Positions 9,694-18,923 of a stretch of 44,051 nucleotides of DNA are shown here, piece after piece. The stretch is taken from the NCBI GenBank assembly GCA_903891315.1, contig CAITEF010000205.1, forward strand, positions 1 to 44,051. The letters are read 5' to 3'. Origin of the DNA: an uncultured Rhodospirillales bacterium (GTDB lineage: Bacteria; Pseudomonadota; Alphaproteobacteria; Acetobacterales; Acetobacteraceae). The number at the start of each line of letters is the position of its first letter. The first letter of the stretch is position 1. The notes beneath the pieces are model-generated. The model was not told where the DNA came from, did not search any database, and was given only the letters and a program-made list of their open reading frames with translations. The position numbers and the translations under genes are program-made.

Positions 9694-10837
9694 TCCCGAA
9701 CTGACGGAAGACTTCCTCGGTGTGCTGCCCGATCATTGGCGGGCTGCGCACCGGGCGATCCGGTGCGACGTCGCGCCACGGCATGCCGGGCACTTTCACC
9801 CGATTGCCGCTGCCTTCGGGGTATTCGACCTCCAGCAATGAGCCGCGCTGGATCACCTGCGGCTCTTCCAGGATTTCCGGCACGGAGTTCACCGGCGCTG
9901 CGGGCAGGCCAAGGCGGATGAAATCTTCCATCCACTCATCGGCGGTCCGGGTGAGGAAGATGGCCTGGATCTCCGCGCACAGCGCCACCCGGTTGGCGTT
10001 GCGCTGCTTCTGGGTGAGGAACTCCTCACGCCCGACCATATGGGCGAAGGGCGGCAGTGAGCAGAGCTGGTCCCAACGCTTCTGCGTGGTCAGCGAGATC
10101 ACGAATTCCCGCGTCGAGGTGCGGAACGCCTCGTAAGGCGCCATCAGCGGATGCGCGTTGCCCTGCCGCTCCGGCGGAGTGCCGCCGATGGTGTAGGCGG
10201 TGATCGCTTGGCCGAGCATGGTGATCATCGCATCCAGCATCGAGACGTCAATCTGCCGCCCCTGCCCGTCTTTCGACCGCGCATGCAAAGCCGCCAGGAT
10301 GGAGAACGAGGCGCAGAAGCCGCCCATCAGATCGGAGATCGGAGCGGCCGCCTTCACAGGACGGCCCTCTGGCTCGCCGGTCAGATCCATCATGCCGCTG
10401 ACCGCCTGGATCATCAGGTCCATCGCCGCACGGTGCGCCATCGGCCCGGTTTGGCCATAGCCTGAGATCGAGCAGAAAATGATATCCGGCTTCACCGCGC
10501 GGCATTGCTCATAGCCCACGCCGAAGCGCGCCATCGTGCCTGGGCGGAAATTCTCCACCACCACATCGGCATGCGCCACCAATTGCAGGAAATGGCTGCG
10601 GCCTTCCTCGGTGTGCAGATCAATCGCCACGCTGCGCTTGTTGCGGGAATAACCGACGAAAGTCGGCCCCGAATCATGCATGAAGGGCGGCCCCCAAGCA
10701 CGCACGCCGTCGCCCTGCGGATGTTCGATCTTGAGGACGTCGGCCCCGATATCGCCCAGCACCATCGCCGAGAACGGACCAGCGAGCGCCTGGGTGGCGT
10801 CGAGCACCACCACTCCATCGAGCGGACCGGCCCTCAT
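9686..10837 (-). CDS. CaiB/BaiF family (class III) CoA-transferase
   Basis: LDATQALAGPFSAMVLGDIGADVLKIEHP, NKRSVAIDL, ENFRPG, YGQTGP, AAMDLMIQA. Confidence 0.94.
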   Translation of the reverse strand: MRAGPLDGVVVLDATQALAGPFSAMVLGDIGADVLKIEHPQGDGVRAWGPPFMHDSGPTFVGYSRNKRSVAIDLHTEEGRSHFLQLVAHADVVVENFRPGTMARFGVGYEQCRAVKPDIIFCSISGYGQTGPMAHRAAMDLMIQAVSGMMDLTGEPEGRPVKAAAPISDLMGGFCASFSILAALHARSKDGQGRQIDVSMLDAMITMLGQAITAYTIGGTPPERQGNAHPLMAPYEAFRTSTREFVISLTTQKRWDQLCSLPPFAHMVGREEFLTQKQRNANRVALCAEIQAIFLTRTADEWMEDFIRLGLPAAPVNSVPEILEEPQVIQRGSLLEVEYPEGSGNRVKVPGMPWRDVAPDRPVRSPPMIGQHTEEVFRQFGIK

Positions 10838-11283
10838 GGCGCGGTCTTCACAACGAACACCGGCAACAACGCGCCCTGTTCCAGCACCCGGAAATCCACC
10901 TCAACCGGCACGTCGATGCCGGGTTCACCGAAGATGCGGGCAAACAGCGGCACGCCCTCGTCCAACTCCACGATGCCCACCGTGTAGGGCGTCGATTTCG
11001 CGAACACGCCGGTGGCGCGATGCACCTCGCTGTAAGAATGCAATTTGCCGGTCCCCTTTGCAGGCTTCCAGGCCGAGACCGCCTCGTTGCAATCCGGGCA
11101 GAGGATGCGGCGCGGATGGTGGCAACCGTCGCAGCGCAGGCAATGCTTGAGCAGAAATTCATGCCGACGCACGCCGTCCCAATAGCCGGTGGTCTCTGGC
11201 GAGGGTTGATACAGGCCGAGGAACATATCCCCGGCCATCAGCCGCATCCCGGTCGACCAGTCGATCGTGGTTTCTTCGGTCAT
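10834..11283 (-). CDS. DUF35 / OB-fold zinc-ribbon (ChsH2-like) acyl-CoA-associated protein
   Basis: Zn-ribbon CLRCDGCHHPRRILCPDC followed by OB-fold; next to thiolase-like gene. Confidence 0.88.
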   Translation of the reverse strand: MTEETTIDWSTGMRLMAGDMFLGLYQPSPETTGYWDGVRRHEFLLKHCLRCDGCHHPRRILCPDCNEAVSAWKPAKGTGKLHSYSEVHRATGVFAKSTPYTVGIVELDEGVPLFARIFGEPGIDVPVEVDFRVLEQGALLPVFVVKTAP

Positions 11284-12497
11284 GGACGTTCTCCTCCCAC
11301 CAGCATCACCGAGTGGCAAGCAAGCGGCCCGCCATGGCCATGCACCAGCCCCACTTTCACCCCCGGCACCGGGCGTCCCTCCGGCTCGCCATGGATCTGC
11401 TCCAGCACTTCCTTGAGCAGATAAAGCCCCTGGCCGGACTGGCCGAAGGAGAGATATCCCCCTGTGGTGTTGAACGGCAGCCCGCCATCGTAATTGATCC
11501 CGCCACCTTCGACGAAGTCACCGCCCTCGCCCTTGCCGCAGAAGCCAAGTTCTTCCAGCACCATCAAATTGGCAAAGGTGAAAGGGGCCGAGGTCTCGAC
11601 AATGCCGACATCGGCGGGCCTGAGGCCGGACATCGCATAGGCCTGCCGCGCCGCCTCGCCCACACCGAGATTGGTGATATTTGGCCCATTCTCCGTCGGC
11701 CCCGCGCCGCGCAATGCGAAGCGCTCGCCGATCCATTCATGGGTGGAGGATTGGCCGAAGCCCAAAATCCAGCTCGGCTTGCTCGGGCTCTCGGGCACGA
11801 GATCCGCGCGGGTGATCACCGCCGCCGAGCCGATACCGCCCGGGAACCAAGCCGCACAATCGAGCATGCGCAGCGGGCTCGCCACCATGCGCGACGACAA
11901 CACGTCGTCCACGCTGATCTTGCCCTTTTTGCGCATCGCAGCTTGCGGATGATCCAGCGCCCAGAGCCGGTTTTCCACCGCAACGCGTGCGCATTGCTCG
12001 GGCCGGATGTTGTAATCATGCATGTAGCGCTGCGCCACCTGGGCGTAGAGCGCCGGGGTGGTCGCACCATAAGGCGCTTCGAATTGAAGATCGGCCTCCC
12101 AGTTCGCACTGCCTTCGACCATCTCGATCCAAAGCGGGCTGGCCTCGCCGCAGACACACAGCGCGTAATCGATCACCCGCGCCTGCAACAGCACCACAGC
12201 GAGTTCGATGGTGCCGAGTGCGCCCGCCCCATGTGAGGTGACCTCGGTGGAGATCATCGGTGTGATCTTGAGTTCGTTGAGCACCGCCTGATTGTATTGC
12301 AGCGAACAATAGGTGCGCGGCATCCGCCCTGTGAGCAGCGCGCCAACCTGTTTGCGGGTGATCCCCGCCTCCCGCATCGCCTGCGAGGCGGCGTCCACCA
12401 CCAGCTGCAACGGGGTTTTTCGTTCGGCGTCGGATTTCAGGCTGATCGAGCGGCCCATGCCGACAATGGCACAGCTCCCCGACAATTGGGTTGTCAT
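11280..12497 (-). CDS. Thiolase-superfamily protein (SCP-x/Ltp2-like, possible retro-aldolase)
   Basis: Thiolase fold sequence incl. GGYLSFGQSGQG and VHGHGGPLACHSVMLV; nucleophile Cys appears absent. Confidence 0.85.
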   Translation of the reverse strand: MTTQLSGSCAIVGMGRSISLKSDAERKTPLQLVVDAASQAMREAGITRKQVGALLTGRMPRTYCSLQYNQAVLNELKITPMISTEVTSHGAGALGTIELAVVLLQARVIDYALCVCGEASPLWIEMVEGSANWEADLQFEAPYGATTPALYAQVAQRYMHDYNIRPEQCARVAVENRLWALDHPQAAMRKKGKISVDDVLSSRMVASPLRMLDCAAWFPGGIGSAAVITRADLVPESPSKPSWILGFGQSSTHEWIGERFALRGAGPTENGPNITNLGVGEAARQAYAMSGLRPADVGIVETSAPFTFANLMVLEELGFCGKGEGGDFVEGGGINYDGGLPFNTTGGYLSFGQSGQGLYLLKEVLEQIHGEPEGRPVPGVKVGLVHGHGGPLACHSVMLVGGERP

Positions 12498-13567
12498 GAT
12501 GGCTCTCCGGTATTGGTGGGGTCGGCCTCGATCAGGCGCAGGGCAGCGGCGGGAATGTTCAAATGGCAGGCAGTGCCAGGGATGGGGTCGATGCTGACCG
12601 ACCAGCTCGGAATGCTGACCTGCACCTCCAGCCCGTCGCAATCACAGACGATCTCGAACGCTTCGCCGAGATAGGTCGAGGCGGTCACCGTCGCGGGCCA
12701 AGCATCCGGCCCCGGCCCGGTCAGAGTGATCGCACCAGGGCGCAGCATCGCCGTCGCCGGTCCATCTTTGGCATCCGCAATCGCGATGCTCTGGCCACCT
12801 TGTGGATGGAACCGCCCCTCGCGCACCACGCCGCGCCAGATATTGGCCGCTCCCAGAAAGCGGGCGGCGAATTCGGTGCGGGGGCGCTCGAACAGATCGC
12901 GCGGCGTGCCGGTCTCGACGATCACGCCATGGTTCATGATCACCACGCGATCGCTCATCGTCATCGCCTCGATCTTGTCGTGGGTGACGTAGATGGCGGT
13001 GATGCCGATGCGCTGTTGCAGGGCACGGATCTCGCCGCGCATCCGAGCGCGCAATCTTGCGTCGAGATTGCTCAGCGGCTCGTCGAACAGCAGCACCGAG
13101 GGCTGCACCACCAGACTGCGCGCAATCGCCAACCGCTGCTGCTGGCCGCCGCTGAGTTCCGCCGGATAGCGCTGCGCCATGGCCGGAAGTCCCACGAGAT
13201 CGAGAACTTCATTGACCCGCTCAGTGATCTTGGCGCGCGAGAGATGCTGCACTTCCAACCCGAACGCCACGTTCTCGCCCACCGTCATATGCGGCCAGAC
13301 CGCGTAGTTCTGGAACACGATGCCGAGTTGCCGATGCTCCGGTGCAACGCTGCGTCCGGGCGTGGAAAGGACGCGGCCAGCGATGGTGATTTCCCCGCTG
13401 TCGATGTCCTCGAAACCGGCGATGCAACGCAACGAGGTGGATTTGCCGCAGCCGCTCGGCCCCAACAGCGAGACCATCTCGCCGCGTTCCACGTCGAAGG
13501 AGATGTCGTTGAGGATGGCGTTGCCGCCGAGACTCTTGCCGACATGAGACAGCCGCAACATCGTCAT
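12494..13567 (-). CDS. ABC transporter ATP-binding protein (FbpC/PotA type)
   Basis: LLGPSGCGKSTSLRCIAGFE, LSGGQQQRLAIARSL, LLFDEPLSNLDARLR, C-terminal TOBE region; start MTMLRLSHVGKS at 13567. Confidence 0.93.
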   Translation of the reverse strand: MTMLRLSHVGKSLGGNAILNDISFDVERGEMVSLLGPSGCGKSTSLRCIAGFEDIDSGEITIAGRVLSTPGRSVAPEHRQLGIVFQNYAVWPHMTVGENVAFGLEVQHLSRAKITERVNEVLDLVGLPAMAQRYPAELSGGQQQRLAIARSLVVQPSVLLFDEPLSNLDARLRARMRGEIRALQQRIGITAIYVTHDKIEAMTMSDRVVIMNHGVIVETGTPRDLFERPRTEFAARFLGAANIWRGVVREGRFHPQGGQSIAIADAKDGPATAMLRPGAITLTGPGPDAWPATVTASTYLGEAFEIVCDCDGLEVQVSIPSWSVSIDPIPGTACHLNIPAAALRLIEADPTNTGEPS

Positions 13568-15258
13568 GTCACCCGCCTCGCGCCGCGCACATAGGTTTGC
13601 AGCAAGGCCGCGAGCCCGCCAATCGCCAGCGCCTGCACCACCGAGATGGCATAAGCGAGGTTGGAGCGACCGGATTCCATCAGATCCCAGATCAGCACCT
13701 CCATCACCCGCGTCCCCGGCGTGTAGAGCATGATCGAGGCATTCAATTCGCGCGCGCACAGGATGAATGCGATCAGCCAAGCTCCGACCAATGCGCGCAA
13801 AGTGAGCGGTGCCTGAATGCGGCGCAGCACGCGCAACGGCCCAGCCCCCAGCACGCGCGCACTTTCGTCGAGGCTGCGGTCCAACTGGTCGAGCGCAGGC
13901 AGCACGTTGCCGGAGACGAACGGCATCGCCTTGGCGACATAGGCGAGCAGCAGGATCACCAGCGTGCCGTAGATCGGCAGCGGGATGCGGAAATAGAGCC
14001 AGAGCAGGCCGATGCCGAGCACCACGCCCGGCAGGCAGAGCGGCAATTGCATCAGAAACACGAAAAGCCGCGCCAGCCGCGTGCCCTCGTAATGGCGGCA
14101 CCAGATGCCAACCGCCAACACAAAGCCCACCACCAGCGTAGGCACGATCAGGCTCAGCGCCAGCGTGTTCATCACCGCATCAAACGCAATCCCCTCACCG
14201 AGCGCGCGGTAATTGCCGAGCGTGAACACCATCCGGCGGAAATTCGACGTGGTGAATTGCAGGAATGAGGCGAACACCAAAGCGGCCAGCGGCAGCACCA
14301 CCGAGACCAGCACCACCAGCACGCACGAGACGAACGCGGGCCAACGCGCCGCACCGAGCTTGGTGGTGCGCGCCCGTGTGGCTTGGCCGGTGACCACGCC
14401 GTACCGGCGTGACGTGCCGTCCAGCCTGCCCTTCAACAGCAATCCACCCGCGACGAACACCAGCAACACGAGACCCATCGAGGCGGCTTCATTCCAGCGC
14501 GCTGGCTCACGATGGATGGCGGTATAGACGGCGTTGACCAGCGTCTCGAACCGGATCGGCCGGCCCAGCAGGCCCGGAATCGTGAACATCTCCGCCGAGA
14601 GCATGAAGATCAGCAGCCCCGCGCCAGTGATCGCCGGAAGTGCGAGCCGCAACGTGATCCGCCACGTGGTGCGGAACAATCCGGCCCCCAGCACACGCGC
14701 CGAATCCTCCAAGGTGGCGGCGATGCCGGTGAACACGGCGCTGGCCGCCATGAAGGCATAGGGCACGTAATAAACCGCCATCACGAAGGCGATGCCGGTG
14801 AAGGAGAAGATGTTCACCCCCTGCCGCCAGCCAAACATCTCGCGTAGCGCGATATTCAGAAACCCCACATTCGGGGCCGCCAGGATCAACCACGCCATCG
14901 CACCGGTCAGCGGCGACAAGAACAACGGTGCGATCAGCAGCACCTCGAACACCCGCCGCCCTGGCAAATCGGTGCGGATCACGAGCCAGCCGAGCACCAC
15001 GCCCAACGCGCCCGCAAACACCGTCACCACCGCCGACAGCGCCAGCGTGTTTCCGAGCGCCTGGGCGAAATCGCCGGAGCCGAGCATGTTGGCGACCGCA
15101 TCGAGCGAGAACTGCGTGTCGCCATAGACCGGCGAGCGGTCCTGCAACGCGCCATAGAGCACGCTCGCCACCGGCAGCACGACGAGCACAATCAGGCAGG
15201 CGAGAAAGCCGAATTGTGTGAGTCCCCGCGTGCGGGACGGGGCGGCGAGCGCGGTCAC
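13564..15258 (-). CDS. ABC transporter permease, fused two-domain (FbpB/iron(III)-type)
   Basis: Two tandem BPD_transp_1 domains with EAA-type loops (ALDQLDRSLDESARVLGAGPLRVLRRI; ATLEDSARVLGAGLFRTTWRI). Confidence 0.92.
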   Translation of the reverse strand: MTALAAPSRTRGLTQFGFLACLIVLVVLPVASVLYGALQDRSPVYGDTQFSLDAVANMLGSGDFAQALGNTLALSAVVTVFAGALGVVLGWLVIRTDLPGRRVFEVLLIAPLFLSPLTGAMAWLILAAPNVGFLNIALREMFGWRQGVNIFSFTGIAFVMAVYYVPYAFMAASAVFTGIAATLEDSARVLGAGLFRTTWRITLRLALPAITGAGLLIFMLSAEMFTIPGLLGRPIRFETLVNAVYTAIHREPARWNEAASMGLVLLVFVAGGLLLKGRLDGTSRRYGVVTGQATRARTTKLGAARWPAFVSCVLVVLVSVVLPLAALVFASFLQFTTSNFRRMVFTLGNYRALGEGIAFDAVMNTLALSLIVPTLVVGFVLAVGIWCRHYEGTRLARLFVFLMQLPLCLPGVVLGIGLLWLYFRIPLPIYGTLVILLLAYVAKAMPFVSGNVLPALDQLDRSLDESARVLGAGPLRVLRRIQAPLTLRALVGAWLIAFILCARELNASIMLYTPGTRVMEVLIWDLMESGRSNLAYAISVVQALAIGGLAALLQTYVRGARRVT

Positions 15259-15259
15259 G

Positions 15260-16300
15260 TCAGCCCTTCATCGCCTTGTTCCAGTCGGCCAGCGCCAGCT
15301 TGCCTTCCTTGGCAAGATCGGCCGGTTTCAGCACGAAGCGCTGGCGCGCGCCGGTAAACCAGGGCTCATGGGCGAAGGCGCGGACATCGGAAATGCCGGG
15401 GCGCGGCACGGCGCATTGATAGATCTTCGCCCAGGTCAGCATGCCCTCTTCGCTGAAGAACCACTCCAGGAACAGCTTCGCCGCGTTGGAATGCGGCGCG
15501 CCCTTGGCCAGTGCCACATAGCCAAACCAGATCGGCGTCGGCTCCGGCCAAGCGGTCTGGATCGGGGCCTTGTTGGCGAAATAGCTGGACGCATAGGGGT
15601 CGATGGTCAGCCCCACCGCGTGCTGCCCGCTGATCACCGATTCCACGCCGGGGATATTGCTGCTGTAGATGGTGGGTTTCACTGCGGCGAGCTTGGTGAA
15701 CCACTCCGGCCCCTTGGACTTCCACAGCATGTAGAAGCCGTTGTACCAGCCACCGACCACATTCGGGTCCGCCACCGCGATGCGGCCCTTGAAGCGAGGA
15801 TCAACCACGCCGTCCCAGCTTTGCAGCAGCTTGATCTCCTCCTCGGTGACCATGTCGACATTGTAGATGACGACATTCTCGATCAGCCGGTCGGGCAGCG
15901 CATAGGGCGAGAGCGCGCGGTATTCGGGCGGAATGACGGCCGCACTGGCGGGGTCATAGGGCTCGATCAATTTCTCGGCGAGCAGACGCTGCATCATGTC
16001 GTCCGAGGTCTGCACCAGATCGGCCTGCACCGCGCCGCGCTTGGAATCGGCCATGAAGCGCTCCAGCAACGGGGCGGCGGTGGCCGAATAGGTGCGCATG
16101 CGAACGCCGGGGAAGCGTGCGTTGAAGACCTTCGCCAATGCCTCGATGTAGCTGGCGGGCGAGGCCGTGTAGATCATCAACTCACCCTCGCGCTTGGCGG
16201 CCTCCACCAAGCTAGGCGCTGGGGCCTGAGCGAAGGCTTTGGTGGCAGCAAGAGCCGCAGGCAGGGTCAGCAACGTGCGACGAGTTGGTGATTCGAGCAT
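15260..16300 (-). CDS. ABC transporter substrate-binding protein (AfuA/FbpA-like family)
   Basis: Tat/Sec-like leader; AAKREGELMIYTASPAS, FKGRIAVADP, PSSNIPGVESVISGQ-type family sequence. Confidence 0.9.
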   Translation of the reverse strand: MLESPTRRTLLTLPAALAATKAFAQAPAPSLVEAAKREGELMIYTASPASYIEALAKVFNARFPGVRMRTYSATAAPLLERFMADSKRGAVQADLVQTSDDMMQRLLAEKLIEPYDPASAAVIPPEYRALSPYALPDRLIENVVIYNVDMVTEEEIKLLQSWDGVVDPRFKGRIAVADPNVVGGWYNGFYMLWKSKGPEWFTKLAAVKPTIYSSNIPGVESVISGQHAVGLTIDPYASSYFANKAPIQTAWPEPTPIWFGYVALAKGAPHSNAAKLFLEWFFSEEGMLTWAKIYQCAVPRPGISDVRAFAHEPWFTGARQRFVLKPADLAKEGKLALADWNKAMKG

Positions 16301-16349
16301 GGATCAAATTCCCCAGGCCTTGGCGTTCTTTTGACGCCTGTCAAACACT

Positions 16350-17924
16350 CTATACCCCGCGCGTCCCCTGTCCAGTGGTCGCCGCGAGGTCAACGGCTCT
16401 GGATTTCAGCGTCGGATCGGCGCGCAGCACCGTCTTCGCCACCTTGTGCGTGGGGGTGTGCGGCAACTCGCTGGCCAGCAGCACGTAACGCGGCACTTTG
16501 TGGGCGGCGAGATGGACGGCGCACCAATCCGCGATCTCCCGCTCGGTCACGCCGGCCCCGGCGCGTGGGACCGCGACGATCAGGATCTCGTCCTCGCCGA
16601 GGTCCGACGGCACCGGAATCGCGGCCGCTTCCTGCACCGCCGGGTGCTGTCCCACCACGCGGTCAAGCTCGGCCCCGGCAATGTTCTCGCCACGGCGGCG
16701 GATGATGTCTTTCTTGCGGGAGACGAAGAAGAAAAACCCATCCGCATCCCGCCGCACCAGATCGCCACTGCAGAACCAGCCATCGCGAAACGCCGCCTCG
16801 GTCTGCGCTTCGTCCCGCCAATAACCGCGCATCTGCACAGGCGTGCGCAACACCAGCTCGCCCACCTCATCCACGCCGACATCGACGAAATTGTCATCAA
16901 CGATCCGCGCCTCGGTCCAAGGCAGGGCGGGATCGGGATGGCGGCCCAACACGCCCATGCTGCCGGATTTGCGCAGACCGTCGAAAGGATTGGCAATCGC
17001 ACCGGGCGCCTCGGTCATGCCAAAGCCGACCACGATGTCCTGCACGCCGAATTCCTCGCGGAACACCTTCTCGGAATGCGACCGCACGCCATAGGCCTTG
17101 CGCAGAGCATGGCCGGGTCGGAACTCCTCACGCGGTCGGTTGGCCAAAATGGAGCCCATCGCCTCGATCATATTGACCTCGGTCGGCCCGGTGTCGCGCA
17201 CCAATTGCCAGAAGCCGGAGGCGGAGAAGCGGGCGGCGATGATCAGGCTGCATCCGGCGGCGAGTGCACCCGCCACCGAGTAGAACAGCGCGTTGACATG
17301 GAACAACGGCAGCACCACCAGCATCCGCTCCGTCGGCTGCAAATGCATGCGCTGCACGAAGCCCTCGCCACAGGCCAGGAAACTCTTCTGGCTGTGCATC
17401 ACGCCCTTCGGGAAGCCAGTGGTGCCAGAGGTCATGATGATCAGGCAGATATCATCCGACGTCACATTGGCGGCGACCAGCTTGGGCGCGGCTGCGTCGA
17501 TGTCAGCGATCACTGCTGCATCCCACAACACTCCGCGCCAAGAGGTCGGCGGCGGCAGATCGACGCCGTCGTGGAACACCAGCACCGGCTCCACGAGGTC
17601 GAGCACATAGCTCGATTCAGCCGGGGTGAGTGCTGGATTGATCGGAACCAGGATCGCCCCGAGCCGCGCCAAGGCGAACAACAGCAACACATGCGCATCA
17701 CTGTTCCGCGCCACCAGGGCCACGCGATCACCATGGTGCACGCCTTGGGCTTCCAAATATCCCGCCGCCCGCGCGGCCAGGTCGGCAAACGACGCCCAGG
17801 ACCAGCTTTGGCCCTCGAACACCACACAATCGCGCTCTCCCGCCACGGCCACGCGGGCTGCGATGGCAGCGGGGATGGTGCCGTCATGGGCCGGATAAAG
17901 GGCAAGAACCTCAAGCGGGGTCAT
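16350..17924 (-). CDS. AMP-binding acyl-CoA synthetase/ligase
   Basis: IIMTSGTTGFPKGVMHS, GFGMTEAPG, GWFCSGDLVRRDADGFFFFVSRKKDIIRRRGENIAGAELD. Confidence 0.94.
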   Translation of the reverse strand: MTPLEVLALYPAHDGTIPAAIAARVAVAGERDCVVFEGQSWSWASFADLAARAAGYLEAQGVHHGDRVALVARNSDAHVLLLFALARLGAILVPINPALTPAESSYVLDLVEPVLVFHDGVDLPPPTSWRGVLWDAAVIADIDAAAPKLVAANVTSDDICLIIMTSGTTGFPKGVMHSQKSFLACGEGFVQRMHLQPTERMLVVLPLFHVNALFYSVAGALAAGCSLIIAARFSASGFWQLVRDTGPTEVNMIEAMGSILANRPREEFRPGHALRKAYGVRSHSEKVFREEFGVQDIVVGFGMTEAPGAIANPFDGLRKSGSMGVLGRHPDPALPWTEARIVDDNFVDVGVDEVGELVLRTPVQMRGYWRDEAQTEAAFRDGWFCSGDLVRRDADGFFFFVSRKKDIIRRRGENIAGAELDRVVGQHPAVQEAAAIPVPSDLGEDEILIVAVPRAGAGVTEREIADWCAVHLAAHKVPRYVLLASELPHTPTHKVAKTVLRADPTLKSRAVDLAATTGQGTRGV

Positions 17925-17934
17925 CGTGCCGTCC

Positions 17935-18708
17935 TCAGGCCGGTGGCTCGTAGGGCACGGCCTGTTCGACGAGTTCCCAGATCCGACGGCCCGACCGCGT
18001 GCGGCGACCTTCCACGATATGGCCGGGCAGGCCGCCCGCACGAGCGACGACCGCCACCGCGCGCATGATCTCCAGCGGCATACCAATCTCCAGCAGCAGG
18101 GCGGCGATGGCACCGGTTGCGTTGGTCGTCATATGCCGCCCCATCGCGCGGTCGAACTCCACGCTCAGCAGCTTCAGCAATGCGATATACCGCCCGTCCA
18201 CGCCCGCCTCTTGCGCCACCTCGAACAGCCGGGCCGGGCGCGGATCATCTGGCTTGTGCTTGCGATGGCCAAAGCCGGGCAGTGCCGCCTTGCGGGCGAT
18301 ATGGTCGGCGACGGTCTCCCGACAAAACGTCTCGGCATCCTGCGCTTGGATGCCCTTGATCAGGATGCGCGCCGCACCGTCCATGGTGCCGATGAACACA
18401 TCCCCCACCGCGAGCAGCCCACCGGCCATCGCCACCTGAACCTGCCCCGGTCCGCTATCATCGAGCAGCCGCGCGATGATGGTGGACGCATTCAGCCCGT
18501 GTTCCATCAGCGTGACCATGCAGGCATCCAGCACCCGCGCCTCCGCCGGCGTGGGCATGCGCTCTTGAATGAGGAAGAACATCATCTCGGTGTAGCTGAC
18601 CTTGCCGATCAGATCGTTGACCAGATCGCGGCCGCGCACGGTGATGCTGGTGGCGTCCGAGGTGGAGAGGCGGGTGACATGGGGAGGGGCCGACTTGGAC
18701 GGGGGCAT
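17935..18708 (-). CDS. Citrate synthase-superfamily protein, citryl-CoA lyase-like (short form)
   Basis: MEHGLNASTIIARLL, GFGHRKHKPDDPR, GRHMTTNATGAIAALLLEIGMP, RAGGLPGHIVEG. Confidence 0.85.
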   Translation of the reverse strand: MPPSKSAPPHVTRLSTSDATSITVRGRDLVNDLIGKVSYTEMMFFLIQERMPTPAEARVLDACMVTLMEHGLNASTIIARLLDDSGPGQVQVAMAGGLLAVGDVFIGTMDGAARILIKGIQAQDAETFCRETVADHIARKAALPGFGHRKHKPDDPRPARLFEVAQEAGVDGRYIALLKLLSVEFDRAMGRHMTTNATGAIAALLLEIGMPLEIMRAVAVVARAGGLPGHIVEGRRTRSGRRIWELVEQAVPYEPPA

Positions 18709-18923
18709 CGTTTGGATTTTCCCTTCGTGTTGCGGCGAATTCTGGCACGCGACGACGATGCGTCAAGTGTGTAACGGGACGAGCGTCAAATACCTGCCAG
18801 CCCTCAAACCAGCGGTCTGAGACGCCGCCAGAAGGATTGACTCGCCATTCCCGAGGGCTTTCAATCCGCAAAACAACCCCGCGCCGCAACAAAGAGTGCG
18901 CAGCAAGAATGGGATGGAAACAT

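Noticed and set aside
16446-18068. 540-aa plus-strand ORF antisense to the acyl-CoA synthetase
   Set aside because: Mirror ORF crossing an intergenic boundary; no recognisable family.
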